39,291 nucleotides of DNA, from NCBI GenBank assembly GCA_015484575.1, contig WFND01000173.1, forward strand, positions 1 to 39,291, written 5' to 3'. Both the position numbers and the translations under genes were made by a program. Numbering within the stretch: the stretch's first letter is position 1; each line of letters begins with the position of its first letter. Below are positions 9,168 through 16,131 of the stretch, in pieces. Origin of the DNA: Helicobacteraceae bacterium (GTDB lineage Bacteria; Campylobacterota; Campylobacteria; Campylobacterales; Sulfurimonadaceae). A model generated the notes under the pieces. It was given only the letters and a program-made list of their open reading frames with translations, was not told where the DNA came from and made no database searches.

Positions 9168-10809
9168 ATTGAACGGTTATCTTTGTAGCTTCAAATAGTT
9201 GAGTTGCTTTTTTTATAAACGGATCATCTAAGATTGTGTTTCCGTCAAGCTCTTTTGTGCTTTTGTCATCTTCACTGCAGCCTGTTACGCAACTACCGCT
9301 TCCAGTTTCAACCTCTTCAGTCATCGAAGCACTTTGAGGTGGTTGATTTTCTATAAAATCAGGAGTTTTTTTTTCTGTAGTTTTGGAGCAAGGTTGTGCT
9401 TTTATCTTTGTGTCTATACCAAAAATCTCACGAACAAACTGTTTAATAACCCCATACCCGTTACGCAGATGTTTTTTGCACTCATCATCCGCACAGCTCT
9501 CCCAGATAAGTGTATTATCACTAAAAGATATGAAGCTGACTTGTTTGGTAAAACATCTTCCAAGCTCTGCATTTCTATCCATTATCATATTTTCAAGAGT
9601 CTCAAACATGCTGACTTTTTTATCTGGAATCTCTTTGGTTATTGTCTGCTCTTTTGGTTGTGCTTTTGGAGTCTCTTGTGTAGTATTTTGTATTTGCGGC
9701 TCTTTTTCTTGGCTGTTTACATGTAAACTAGCGGGTCTTTTTATCTCTTTTTCTAAAGACTCTATCATCTGGTCTATCTCTTTAACACGAAGAGCCTCTA
9801 ACATCTTGAAAAATACCAGTGAAAGCACAAAACTTCCATCTGCATTGATAGCAAAAAGTGATTTTGAATCACTTAATATCCTAAAAAAACGTTCTAAAAC
9901 TAAGGTGCTGTATTTAGGGTCATTTGCAAATAACCTCTCTTTTAGATAAGCGATAAGCTCATCAACAACCATTTCAGCTTCATAATCAGCTAAAGATTGG
10001 ACATACTCTATAAGTTTGGCTCTGTCTTTGGTAAAGATGGCGTGAAATATATCCGAGATAGATTTTGGATCAACTAAACCCAACATATCCGTAACAGTAT
10101 TTATATCTACAAAGTTTTTAGAGTAGATGATGGCTTGATCTAGTAGTGTTAAAGTATCTCTAAGACTTCCAGAGCCACTACGAGCCAATATCTCCAAAGC
10201 TTCATTTTCAAATTTTATATTTTCAAGATTTAATATATGAGTTAGATGTTGTACAACACTGTTGTCTGGTATCTTTTTAAATCTAAAGTGCTGTGTTCTG
10301 CTTAGTATGGTAGCTGGAAGTTTAAGCGGGTCTGTTGTAGCCAAGATAAATTTTACATATTCAGGCGGCTCTTCTAGTGTCTTAAGCAGAGCGTTAAAGG
10401 CCTCTTTTGTAAGCATGTGAACTTCATCTATGATAAAGACTTTGTATTTGGCAGAGGCAGGTTTGTATTTTGTATGCTCTATCAAATCACGTATATCATC
10501 TATCTTACGACTAGATGCAGCGTCCATCTCAATGATGTCCATATGACGACCCTCTGCCGCCATCTTACAGTTTGCACAGACCTCGCACGGTTTAGAGGTT
10601 GGACCGTTGTCACAGATAAGTGCTTTTGAGAAGATACGAGCTGTTGATGTCTTGCCAGAACCTCTCAAGCCTGAAAAAAGATAGGCGTGAGAGAGACGTT
10701 TTGAATCGAGTGCAAGTGAGAGAGTCTGAGCTATACTGTCTTGACCTATAAGCTCTTGAAAACTATTTGGACGATATTTTCGTGCTAATACTTCTGATGT
10801 CTCACTCAC
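9157..10809 (-). CDS. dnaX: DNA polymerase III subunit gamma/tau
   Basis: The 550-residue clamp-loader ATPase has Walker A GLRGSGKT (47-54), four-cysteine zinc module after it, Walker B DEVH, and the SRT sensor motif. As part of the replisome it loads the sliding clamp and links polymerase to helicase. Start is GTG at 10807-10809 with AAGG (plus strand CCTT 10817-10820) seven bases upstream. The tail after about residue 360 is a charged linker followed by a second folded region (about 395-465), then a 9-A run in the message and 68 more residues. The A9 run (plus-strand T9 at 9366-9374) covers codons 479-482; a slip either way meets a stop within 2-4 codons, so a gamma-like short form is possible. 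One TTACATGTAA copy lies in the linker. Confidence 0.96.
   Translation of the reverse strand: MSETSEVLARKYRPNSFQELIGQDSIAQTLSLALDSKRLSHAYLFSGLRGSGKTSTARIFSKALICDNGPTSKPCEVCANCKMAAEGRHMDIIEMDAASSRKIDDIRDLIEHTKYKPASAKYKVFIIDEVHMLTKEAFNALLKTLEEPPEYVKFILATTDPLKLPATILSRTQHFRFKKIPDNSVVQHLTHILNLENIKFENEALEILARSGSGSLRDTLTLLDQAIIYSKNFVDINTVTDMLGLVDPKSISDIFHAIFTKDRAKLIEYVQSLADYEAEMVVDELIAYLKERLFANDPKYSTLVLERFFRILSDSKSLFAINADGSFVLSLVFFKMLEALRVKEIDQMIESLEKEIKRPASLHVNSQEKEPQIQNTTQETPKAQPKEQTITKEIPDKKVSMFETLENMIMDRNAELGRCFTKQVSFISFSDNTLIWESCADDECKKHLRNGYGVIKQFVREIFGIDTKIKAQPCSKTTEKKTPDFIENQPPQSASMTEEVETGSGSCVTGCSEDDKSTKELDGNTILDDPFIKKATQLFEATKITVQSKI
9366..9374 (-). other. A9 slippage-prone run in dnaX
   Basis: The dnaX message reads GAA AAA AAA ACT here, giving nine consecutive A residues. 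Adding one A gives the new frame AAC TCC TGA; losing one A gives CTC CTG ATT TTA TAG. Both frames therefore stop almost at once. Thermus dnaX is known to use an A9 run for transcriptional slippage and E. coli dnaX uses A AAA AAG for ribosomal -1 frameshifting. No upstream Shine-Dalgarno-like stimulator or strong downstream hairpin is obvious, so this is a candidate only. Confidence 0.45.
9717..9726. repeat. TTACATGTAA palindrome, copy 3
   Basis: Exact copy inside dnaX, Leu-His-Val frame, in the linker region. Confidence 0.9.
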
Positions 10810-10881
10810 TAAACAACCTTAAAAAATAATGCCTCTATTTTAACATAACTGACCTTACGCACCATACTATTTAGCTCATAA

Positions 10882-11544
10882 CTATATCAGATCATCATAC
10901 CCTGCCATAGGCACTATAGTTCCCGTACTAGTTGTGTAAACAACTATGTCTATTTTTACTTTATTTGCTATAGCGACAATATCGGTAGGTATTCCTGTTA
11001 TAAGTTCCCAGTTACCGTTTCCTATCTTAATTCTCATGCCGTTGCCTATTACTATATTGTCTAGCTGGTTTGAAGTAGTTACTCCACATGCACCTGCATT
11101 ATCGGTAATTGTGTATGATGCACCATTTGCATCTATTACGTAGATATTGTCTGTAAATGTTGAGCCTGTTAAATTTACAACATGTACACGGCTTGAATTA
11201 ACTTTATCATACACATATCCGTTATTATTACACGTTGTTGCCGCATAAAGATAGGTGCTACCGTAAGAGAAAGATTTTGAGTGAGCTGAATTGTAACTTA
11301 CGGTATATGAAGAGTGGTCTTTTAAAGCGTATGCTTCTGCTTGCATATTGTGAGCATATACGGTTCTATTTTGTTGGCTTGTAACGGAAACATTTATAGA
11401 GCCATATGTACCATTTACAACATAAATAACATCTGCCTTGATGCTATCTTTTACTATATCTTTTACAGTATCTTCTACACTACAGCCACTTATAAACAGA
11501 CTTGCAGTAAAAGCCAATAGTGATCCTAAAAGTAACGATTTCAT
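10882..11544 (-). CDS. Predicted lipoprotein of unknown function
   Basis: The 220-residue product has a lipoprotein signal ending in FISGC (Cys at about residue 21), so it is probably lipid-anchored in the envelope. The mature part is rich in Ser, Thr, Val and Tyr with alternating beta-strand character. A strand pattern 'VIYVVNGTYGSINVSV' weakly recalls DUF4397-type beta domains, but I do not assign it. A good ribosome binding site (AAAGGAG) precedes the ATG. It lies downstream of murI on the same strand with a 72-base gap that holds a possible TACAAT -10 (plus 11572-11577), so it may have its own promoter. Nothing around it fixes a role. Confidence 0.75.
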   Translation of the reverse strand: MKSLLLGSLLAFTASLFISGCSVEDTVKDIVKDSIKADVIYVVNGTYGSINVSVTSQQNRTVYAHNMQAEAYALKDHSSYTVSYNSAHSKSFSYGSTYLYAATTCNNNGYVYDKVNSSRVHVVNLTGSTFTDNIYVIDANGASYTITDNAGACGVTTSNQLDNIVIGNGMRIKIGNGNWELITGIPTDIVAIANKVKIDIVVYTTSTGTIVPMAGYDDLI

Positions 11545-11616
11545 AATATCTCCTTTTAACCGTTTAAGACTATTGTACTACTTATATATTTATAATAAAC
11601 ATAAAAAATAATTTTT

Positions 11617-12360
11617 TTAAATTGCCAACCACTTATGTGCTATTTTTTTTAAGGCTTCAGGATTTTCAGAAGCAAAAAACTTCATGTCGCACTCTTTTGA
11701 CAGTGAGGTGAGGTTATATTTTACATGTAAGTATTCAACCATAGCTTCACCAGAGTGAATCATACGGCTTGTATTTTTAAAATAACTGCTAATCTCTTTT
11801 TCAATAAGCGGGAAATGCGTGCATCCAAGGATTATAGCATCTGGAGTTTTTAAATCCCAAAAGTAGTGTTTCATCGTACTTGTCAATATGTCTCCGCTAA
11901 ATATTCCCTCCTCAACAAGTGGCACAAAGAGTCCTGTTGCACGAGAAGTTAAGTTTGTAAAACCCTCTTTTTTTAGAGCCAATTTGTAAGCTTGTGAGCG
12001 AATAGTTGCATTGGTACCCAAGATAAGTACCTCTGAATTTAGATTTTTAAGAGCATTTTTAGTTGCTAAAACACCGGCTTCTACAACACCGACTATATCA
12101 AAATCAGCTTGAGCTTTCATCTCATCAAGAGCGTATGCACTTACCGTATTACAAGCAACTATAAGCAGGTCAATATCAAAGTTTTTAAAAAATTCCAAGG
12201 CTTCTAGGGAGTAGCGTACTATGGTGTTTTTATCTTTAACACCATAAGGGACACGGGCAGTATCGCCAAAGTAGATAATCTCATGAAAAAGTTGATGCTC
12301 TTTTAAGGACTTAACAACACTCAAGCCACCAATTCCGCTATCAAAAACACCGACTCTCAT
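11617..12360 (-). CDS. murI: Glutamate racemase
   Basis: The 247-residue cytoplasmic enzyme interconverts L- and D-glutamate to supply D-Glu for peptidoglycan. It has the N-terminal FDSGIGGLSV motif, the two catalytic cysteines C70 (ACNT) and C180 (GCTH), and normal family length. It begins directly at the stop of rho (TAG-ATG junction), so it is probably translated by coupling from the rho message. A TTACATGTAA copy encodes Leu-His-Val near the C-terminus, a position that is not part of the active site. Confidence 0.96.
   Translation of the reverse strand: MRVGVFDSGIGGLSVVKSLKEHQLFHEIIYFGDTARVPYGVKDKNTIVRYSLEALEFFKNFDIDLLIVACNTVSAYALDEMKAQADFDIVGVVEAGVLATKNALKNLNSEVLILGTNATIRSQAYKLALKKEGFTNLTSRATGLFVPLVEEGIFSGDILTSTMKHYFWDLKTPDAIILGCTHFPLIEKEISSYFKNTSRMIHSGEAMVEYLHVKYNLTSLSKECDMKFFASENPEALKKIAHKWLAI
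11721..11730. repeat. TTACATGTAA palindrome, copy 4
   Basis: Exact copy inside murI, Leu-His-Val frame. Confidence 0.9.
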
Positions 12361-13686
12361 CTACTGCTTTTCGTTCATGCTCTCAAGAAAATCTCTGTTT
12401 GTATCAGTTTTCTTCATAGTATTGTATAAAAATTTAAGTGCTTCAACCTCATCATCTTGTTTATGCAACATAGAGCGAAGTATAAAAACTTTCTGTAAGA
12501 TTTCAGGACCTATTAAAAGTTCCTCTTTACGAGTACCGGATTTTAATATATCAATAGCGGGGTAGATACGTCTATCTGAAATTTTACGACTAAGCACAAC
12601 TTCAGAGTTACCTGTACCTTTAAACTCTTCAAAAATAACTTCATCCATACGTGAGCCTGTCTCTACAAGAGCAGTTGCAATAATCGTTAAAGAGCCTCCG
12701 TGTTCTATATTTCTAGCTGCACCGAAAAAGCGTTTTGGTTTGTGTAGTGCGTTTGCATCAACACCACCGGAGAGAACTTTTCCGCTTGAAGGAGTTACGG
12801 TATTGTATGCACGTGCAAGGCGTGTTATGGAGTCTAGTAAAATGATAACATCTTTACCCACTTCAACACGTCGTTTGGCACGTTCTATAACCATCTCTGC
12901 CACTTTAACATGATTTTTTGCAGGCATATCAAATGTGGAGCTATAGACTTCACCTTTTACAGAGCGTTCCATGTCCGTAACCTCTTCAGGGCGTTCATCT
13001 ACAAGTAAAACCATCAATTCCGCTTCTGGGTGGTTGTTGCTTATACCGTGAGCTATCTCTTTTAAAAGTTCTGTCTTACCAGAGCGTGGAGGTGCAACAA
13101 TTAAGCCACGTTGACCTTTACCGATAGGTGAAAACAGATCCATCATGCGTCCTGTCAGCTGTTTTGGGTCGTACTCTAAAACAAGTTGATCTAGTGCATA
13201 AAGAGGGGTAAGATTTTCAAATAGAGGACGCTTTTTGCTCTCTTCAGGCGGAAGATAATTTATAGCTTCTATCTTTAAAAGTGCATAGTAACGCTCTTGC
13301 TCTTTTGGAGGACGAACCTGTCCTGTTACCGTGTCACCATTACGAAGAGCAAAACGTTTTATCTGTGTACTAGATACGTAAGCATCGTGCATTGAGTCAC
13401 TAAAACTTTGATCTATAGAGCGTAAAAAGCCATACCCGTCTTGCATAATTTCCAAGATACCGGTAAAGAGGATGAAACCTCCTTGGGCAACTTGAGATTT
13501 TAGTATCTCAAATATCAAGTCTTGACGTATAAGTTCATTTGGATGTTCTATCTTTAACTCAATAGCAATATCGACCAACTTATCAAGTGGCATTGTACGT
13601 AGTTTTTCAATACTGTGACCTTTTACAGGCGTATGTGTTCGTCCATTAGATTTTTTGTAGTTTTTGCGAGGAGTATTTTCGCTCAT
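12361..13686 (-). CDS. rho: Transcription termination factor Rho
   Basis: The 441-residue hexameric RNA helicase ends transcription at Rho-dependent sites. The N-terminal helical domain (about 28-65) is followed by the cold-shock-like RNA-binding domain with YGFLR (85-89), then the RecA-like ATPase with Walker A PPRSGKTE (199-206), DERPEEVT and the Q/R-loop segments. A weak AAGGTG precedes the ATG. The gene lacks the long inserted region found in some actinobacterial Rho proteins. Several gene ends in this window show no U-tract terminator, which is consistent with Rho doing much of the termination, although that is inference. Confidence 0.97.
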   Translation of the reverse strand: MSENTPRKNYKKSNGRTHTPVKGHSIEKLRTMPLDKLVDIAIELKIEHPNELIRQDLIFEILKSQVAQGGFILFTGILEIMQDGYGFLRSIDQSFSDSMHDAYVSSTQIKRFALRNGDTVTGQVRPPKEQERYYALLKIEAINYLPPEESKKRPLFENLTPLYALDQLVLEYDPKQLTGRMMDLFSPIGKGQRGLIVAPPRSGKTELLKEIAHGISNNHPEAELMVLLVDERPEEVTDMERSVKGEVYSSTFDMPAKNHVKVAEMVIERAKRRVEVGKDVIILLDSITRLARAYNTVTPSSGKVLSGGVDANALHKPKRFFGAARNIEHGGSLTIIATALVETGSRMDEVIFEEFKGTGNSEVVLSRKISDRRIYPAIDILKSGTRKEELLIGPEILQKVFILRSMLHKQDDEVEALKFLYNTMKKTDTNRDFLESMNEKQ

Positions 13687-13777
13687 GAAGCACCTTAACT
13701 TTTTGTAAATTTTTTACTTTAGCAGAGATTGTTTTGAAGTAAAGTTAATAAGATTTTGTTTTGATGCCGACATTATA

Positions 13778-14680
13778 TCATAAGAGAATATCTTTGGCAA
13801 CATTAAACTGATTTGCAGTCATCAAATGTATCTTTGGGTGTAACTTTTTTATATCTTCAAAGAGCTGTTTGCTTAGTGCAAAACCTGCCTTGTATTCGGC
13901 TTCTGGTGAGATTTCGTGTGCATCACGCAGGGTCTCTAACCAATAAGAGGGTACATGTATTCCGGGTACATGAGAAGATAAAAACTGTGCGGTACGCAGT
14001 TTTGTTATAGGAAAAATACCTAAAATAAGTTCGCTTTTGTGTGATCTGTCTTTGTGTGCTTCTTCTAAAAGATTTAGTAAGTCTTGTGCATTTTGTGTAT
14101 CATAAACGGGTTGAGTAATGATACCTACTGATCTGTGCTGTATCTTCTTTTGCATCTTTTTAAGAAGTGTTTTTGGATTTTTTGCAAAAGAGTTTATGAC
14201 TGAAAAAGGGTAGATATTTTCAGGCTTACATGTAAGAGGTTTACCGGCATAATCAATTCCACTATTAAAGCAGGTAATCATATCTAAAAGCAGGGTGCTA
14301 TCACTCTCAAATACACCTTTTGCATGAGGTTGATCTGAAATCTTTGCACTGTCACCGGTAAGTGCCAAAATGGCACGAACATCAGCTTCATTTGCTCCAA
14401 GCATATCTGATTGCAGAGCTATACGGTTGCGGTCACGCATACTCATTGTGGCGATTACGGGTTTATTAAAGCGTTTTTGCAACATCTGTGCAGCAAACAG
14501 AGAGTTATATTTTAATTTTGCAAGAGGGTTGTCTGTTGTGCTAAAACCGTCAACAAGTTTATCTAGTCCTAACTCTTGTATCTTATCTATGGTAGGTTTA
14601 AACTGTGCCGAGTGTGTAGGCGTGGTCTCTAAAGTGATATAACTGCCACTTTGTAACTTTTTAATCAATGTTTCAAACAA
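13778..14680 (-). CDS. Methylenetetrahydrofolate reductase-family protein, divergent
   Basis: The 300-residue protein has the overall MTHFR pattern: an N-terminal 'ITLETTPTHS' strand with E18 in the place of the catalytic Glu, 'DGFSTTDNP', 'ATMSMRDRNR', 'LALTGD' and a later 'ITQPVYD' strand. The family reduces 5,10-methylene- to 5-methyl-tetrahydrofolate with FAD, for methionine synthesis or C1 metabolism. The usual EFFPPK start is replaced by ETTPTHS, so it may be a paralogue of the standard MetF, or have another donor or substrate. It is divergent from serB across an 88-base gap. One TTACATGTAA copy encodes Leu-Thr-Cys-Lys. Confidence 0.72.
   Translation of the reverse strand: MFETLIKKLQSGSYITLETTPTHSAQFKPTIDKIQELGLDKLVDGFSTTDNPLAKLKYNSLFAAQMLQKRFNKPVIATMSMRDRNRIALQSDMLGANEADVRAILALTGDSAKISDQPHAKGVFESDSTLLLDMITCFNSGIDYAGKPLTCKPENIYPFSVINSFAKNPKTLLKKMQKKIQHRSVGIITQPVYDTQNAQDLLNLLEEAHKDRSHKSELILGIFPITKLRTAQFLSSHVPGIHVPSYWLETLRDAHEISPEAEYKAGFALSKQLFEDIKKLHPKIHLMTANQFNVAKDILL
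14226..14235. repeat. TTACATGTAA palindrome, copy 5
   Basis: Exact copy inside the MTHFR-like gene, Leu-Thr-Cys-Lys frame. Confidence 0.9.
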
Positions 14681-14714
14681 TTTTCACCCTCTGCTTTAAA
14701 ATTAAGTCTGATAT

Positions 14715-14736
14715 TATAGCTAGAATTTTAGCTATA
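14715..14736 (+). promoter_or_regulatory. Inverted repeat overlapping serB -10 region
   Basis: Perfect 8-bp arms TATAGCTA and TAGCTATA are separated by 6 bases. The right arm overlaps a consensus TATAAT at 14733-14738, which sits 30 bases before the serB ATG. This geometry suits a repressor operator, and because the region lies between divergent genes it could also affect the MTHFR-like gene. No regulator can be named. Confidence 0.4.
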
Positions 14737-14768
14737 ATTGCGATATTTTACACATATAAAGGAAAAAA

Positions 14769-15395
14769 ATGAAACTATGTGTATTTGATTTTGATTCAAC
14801 TTTGATGGATGGAGAAACTATCGATTTTTTTGCCCAAGAGTTGGGAATTGGTGAGCGTGTTAGTGCCATTACTGAACGTGCAATGGCTGGAGAGCTTGAT
14901 TTTTTTGAATCACTTCAAGAGAGAGTTGGACTTTTAAAAGGGCTTAAATACTCTAAAGTAGAAGAGATTTCTCACTCCTTGCCATATATGAATGGAGCAA
15001 AAGATACTATAGAGGCACTTAAGAAAAAGGGGATGAAAGTCGTCTGTTTCAGCGGTGGATTTAGAACTGCAACTTCGTATGCAAAAGATAAGCTAGGATT
15101 TGATGCTGACTTTTCAAATGTTTTACATGTAAGACAAGACGGTACTCTTAGTGGGCTTGTAGGCGGTGATATGATGTTTAACTATTCAAAAGGTGATATG
15201 TTGATAAGAATTCAAAATCTTTTGGGTATTAGTGAAGCAGAAACGATGGTTGTCGGAGATGGTGCAAATGATTTAAGCATGTTTGCTCATGCCAAAACAC
15301 GTGTCGCTTTTTGTGCTAAGGATGTCTTAAAAAAAGAGGCAACGATAGTAGTTCAAAACAGAGATTTAAGAGAAATACTCACGAGGATAGCGTAG
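14769..15395 (+). CDS. serB: Phosphoserine phosphatase
   Basis: The 208-residue HAD-family phosphatase catalyses the last step of serine synthesis. It shows the nucleophile motif DFDST (D7, D9), motif II in CFSGGF, and the Mg-binding GDGANDLSM motif near the C-terminus. Length fits the short bacterial SerB type without an ACT domain. AAAGGA at 14758-14763 and TATAAT at 14733-14738 support start and promoter. The next gene begins directly at its stop (TAGATG). A TTACATGTAA copy encodes Leu-His-Val. Other HAD phosphatases share these motifs, so substrate is inferred from overall similarity. Confidence 0.88.
   Translation: MKLCVFDFDSTLMDGETIDFFAQELGIGERVSAITERAMAGELDFFESLQERVGLLKGLKYSKVEEISHSLPYMNGAKDTIEALKKKGMKVVCFSGGFRTATSYAKDKLGFDADFSNVLHVRQDGTLSGLVGGDMMFNYSKGDMLIRIQNLLGISEAETMVVGDGANDLSMFAHAKTRVAFCAKDVLKKEATIVVQNRDLREILTRIA
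15123..15132. repeat. TTACATGTAA palindrome, copy 6
   Basis: Exact copy inside serB, Leu-His-Val frame. Confidence 0.9.
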
Positions 15396-15701
15396 ATGTT
15401 AGATAACTCACTATGGAGACAGTATCATAGTACAAAATCTATACACGACACCTTGGTGACAATATATGGATGTGAAGATTTTGATATAACAAGTGATGAG
15501 AAAGCACTTTACGCCTCTATTAAAAGAAGACTGACAAAAAAAGAGTTAAGAGCTTTTATCATGAAAGAGGCGACCGTATCAGATAGTGTAATATGTAATA
15601 CTTTACATGTAAACGAAGATGAATTAGAGCTGATGTTACGTAAAGCATATCGTAAAATCCGTCAAGACGGTATGCGTAATGAAGCTAGTTTAAATAATTA
15701 A
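15396..15701 (+). CDS. Small HTH-like protein, function unknown
   Basis: I do not recognise this 101-residue protein by name. It is helical and charged. Residues about 48-92 read as 'LTKKELRAFI...SDSVICNTL...DELELMLRKAYRKIR', which resembles a sigma-70 region-4 or similar helix-turn-helix pattern, so DNA binding is possible but not shown. It starts exactly at the serB stop (TAGATG) and is very likely cotranscribed and coupled. A TTACATGTAA copy encodes Leu-His-Val at the putative turn. Confidence 0.7.
   Translation: MLDNSLWRQYHSTKSIHDTLVTIYGCEDFDITSDEKALYASIKRRLTKKELRAFIMKEATVSDSVICNTLHVNEDELELMLRKAYRKIRQDGMRNEASLNN
15603..15612. repeat. TTACATGTAA palindrome, copy 7
   Basis: Exact copy inside the small HTH-like gene, Leu-His-Val frame. 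Confidence 0.9.
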
Positions 15702-15715
15702 TTATGATTTAAATG

Positions 15716-15738
15716 CAATTCTTGTATTATAAGAATTG
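15716..15738 (+). promoter_or_regulatory. Inverted repeat around a -10-like box before the cytochrome gene
   Basis: Arms CAATTCTT and AAGAATTG (8 bp, perfect) flank a 7-base spacer that contains the -10-like TATTAT (15725-15730). The cytochrome ATG lies 24 bases after the right arm. The arrangement fits a repressor site on the cytochrome promoter. It could instead be a weak terminator hairpin of the serB unit, but no T run follows. Confidence 0.4.
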
Positions 15739-15761
15739 TAAATATTAGAAAAGGAAAATAT

Positions 15762-16100
15762 ATGAAAAAAAGCACTTCAATTATTTTATCTTCATTGGTG
15801 GTTTTAGGTGCGTTAAGCACTGCGGCAAATGCGGATGGCAGTGTTAAAAAGGGGCAAAGAGCCTACCTTAAAAACTGTAAGAAATGTCACGGTAACGGTA
15901 CTAAAGGTGCAGTTTTAAAGTCTCAAGCTGGGTGGAATGCACTGTTTGCAGACGATGGAGCCGGTATAAAAGCCGTACATAAAGGGACAAAGGGTGAGAA
16001 GTTCTTTGGCAGCAAAAAGTTTAAAAAATATGCACCGCACTTAAGAGCGTTTTTGCATATGTATGGCAGTGATTCAGGAAATGTTCCTTCTTGCGGATAG
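15762..16100 (+). CDS. Periplasmic monohaem class I cytochrome c
   Basis: The 112-residue precursor has a signal peptide (about 1-24, cleavage after ANA) and one haem-binding CKKCH (39-43). M100 in FLHMYGS is the likely axial methionine. It is a small soluble electron carrier of the periplasm, as expected for a respiring campylobacterotan. An extra cysteine (C111) lies two residues from the C-terminus and has no haem-motif partner. Ribosome binding site AAAAGGA precedes the ATG. It is preceded by its own candidate promoter with an inverted repeat and followed by a hairpin shared with the convergent gene. Confidence 0.85.
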   Translation: MKKSTSIILSSLVVLGALSTAANADGSVKKGQRAYLKNCKKCHGNGTKGAVLKSQAGWNALFADDGAGIKAVHKGTKGEKFFGSKKFKKYAPHLRAFLHMYGSDSGNVPSCG

Positions 16101-16111
16101 TCTTTTATGTT

Positions 16112-16131
16112 CCGATAGTTTAGCCTATCGG
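16112..16131. terminator. Shared hairpin between convergent genes (candidate terminator)
   Basis: CCGATAG and CTATCGG (7 bp) with a 6-base loop lie between the cytochrome stop and the convergent OmpA-like gene, overlapping the latter's stop codon. No T run follows on either strand, so it would be a weak or Rho-assisted terminator. Confidence 0.35.

Noticed and set aside
9383-9949. 188-codon open frame antisense to dnaX
   Set aside because: It is a shadow of the strongly supported dnaX frame; composition and lack of start signals do not support a gene.
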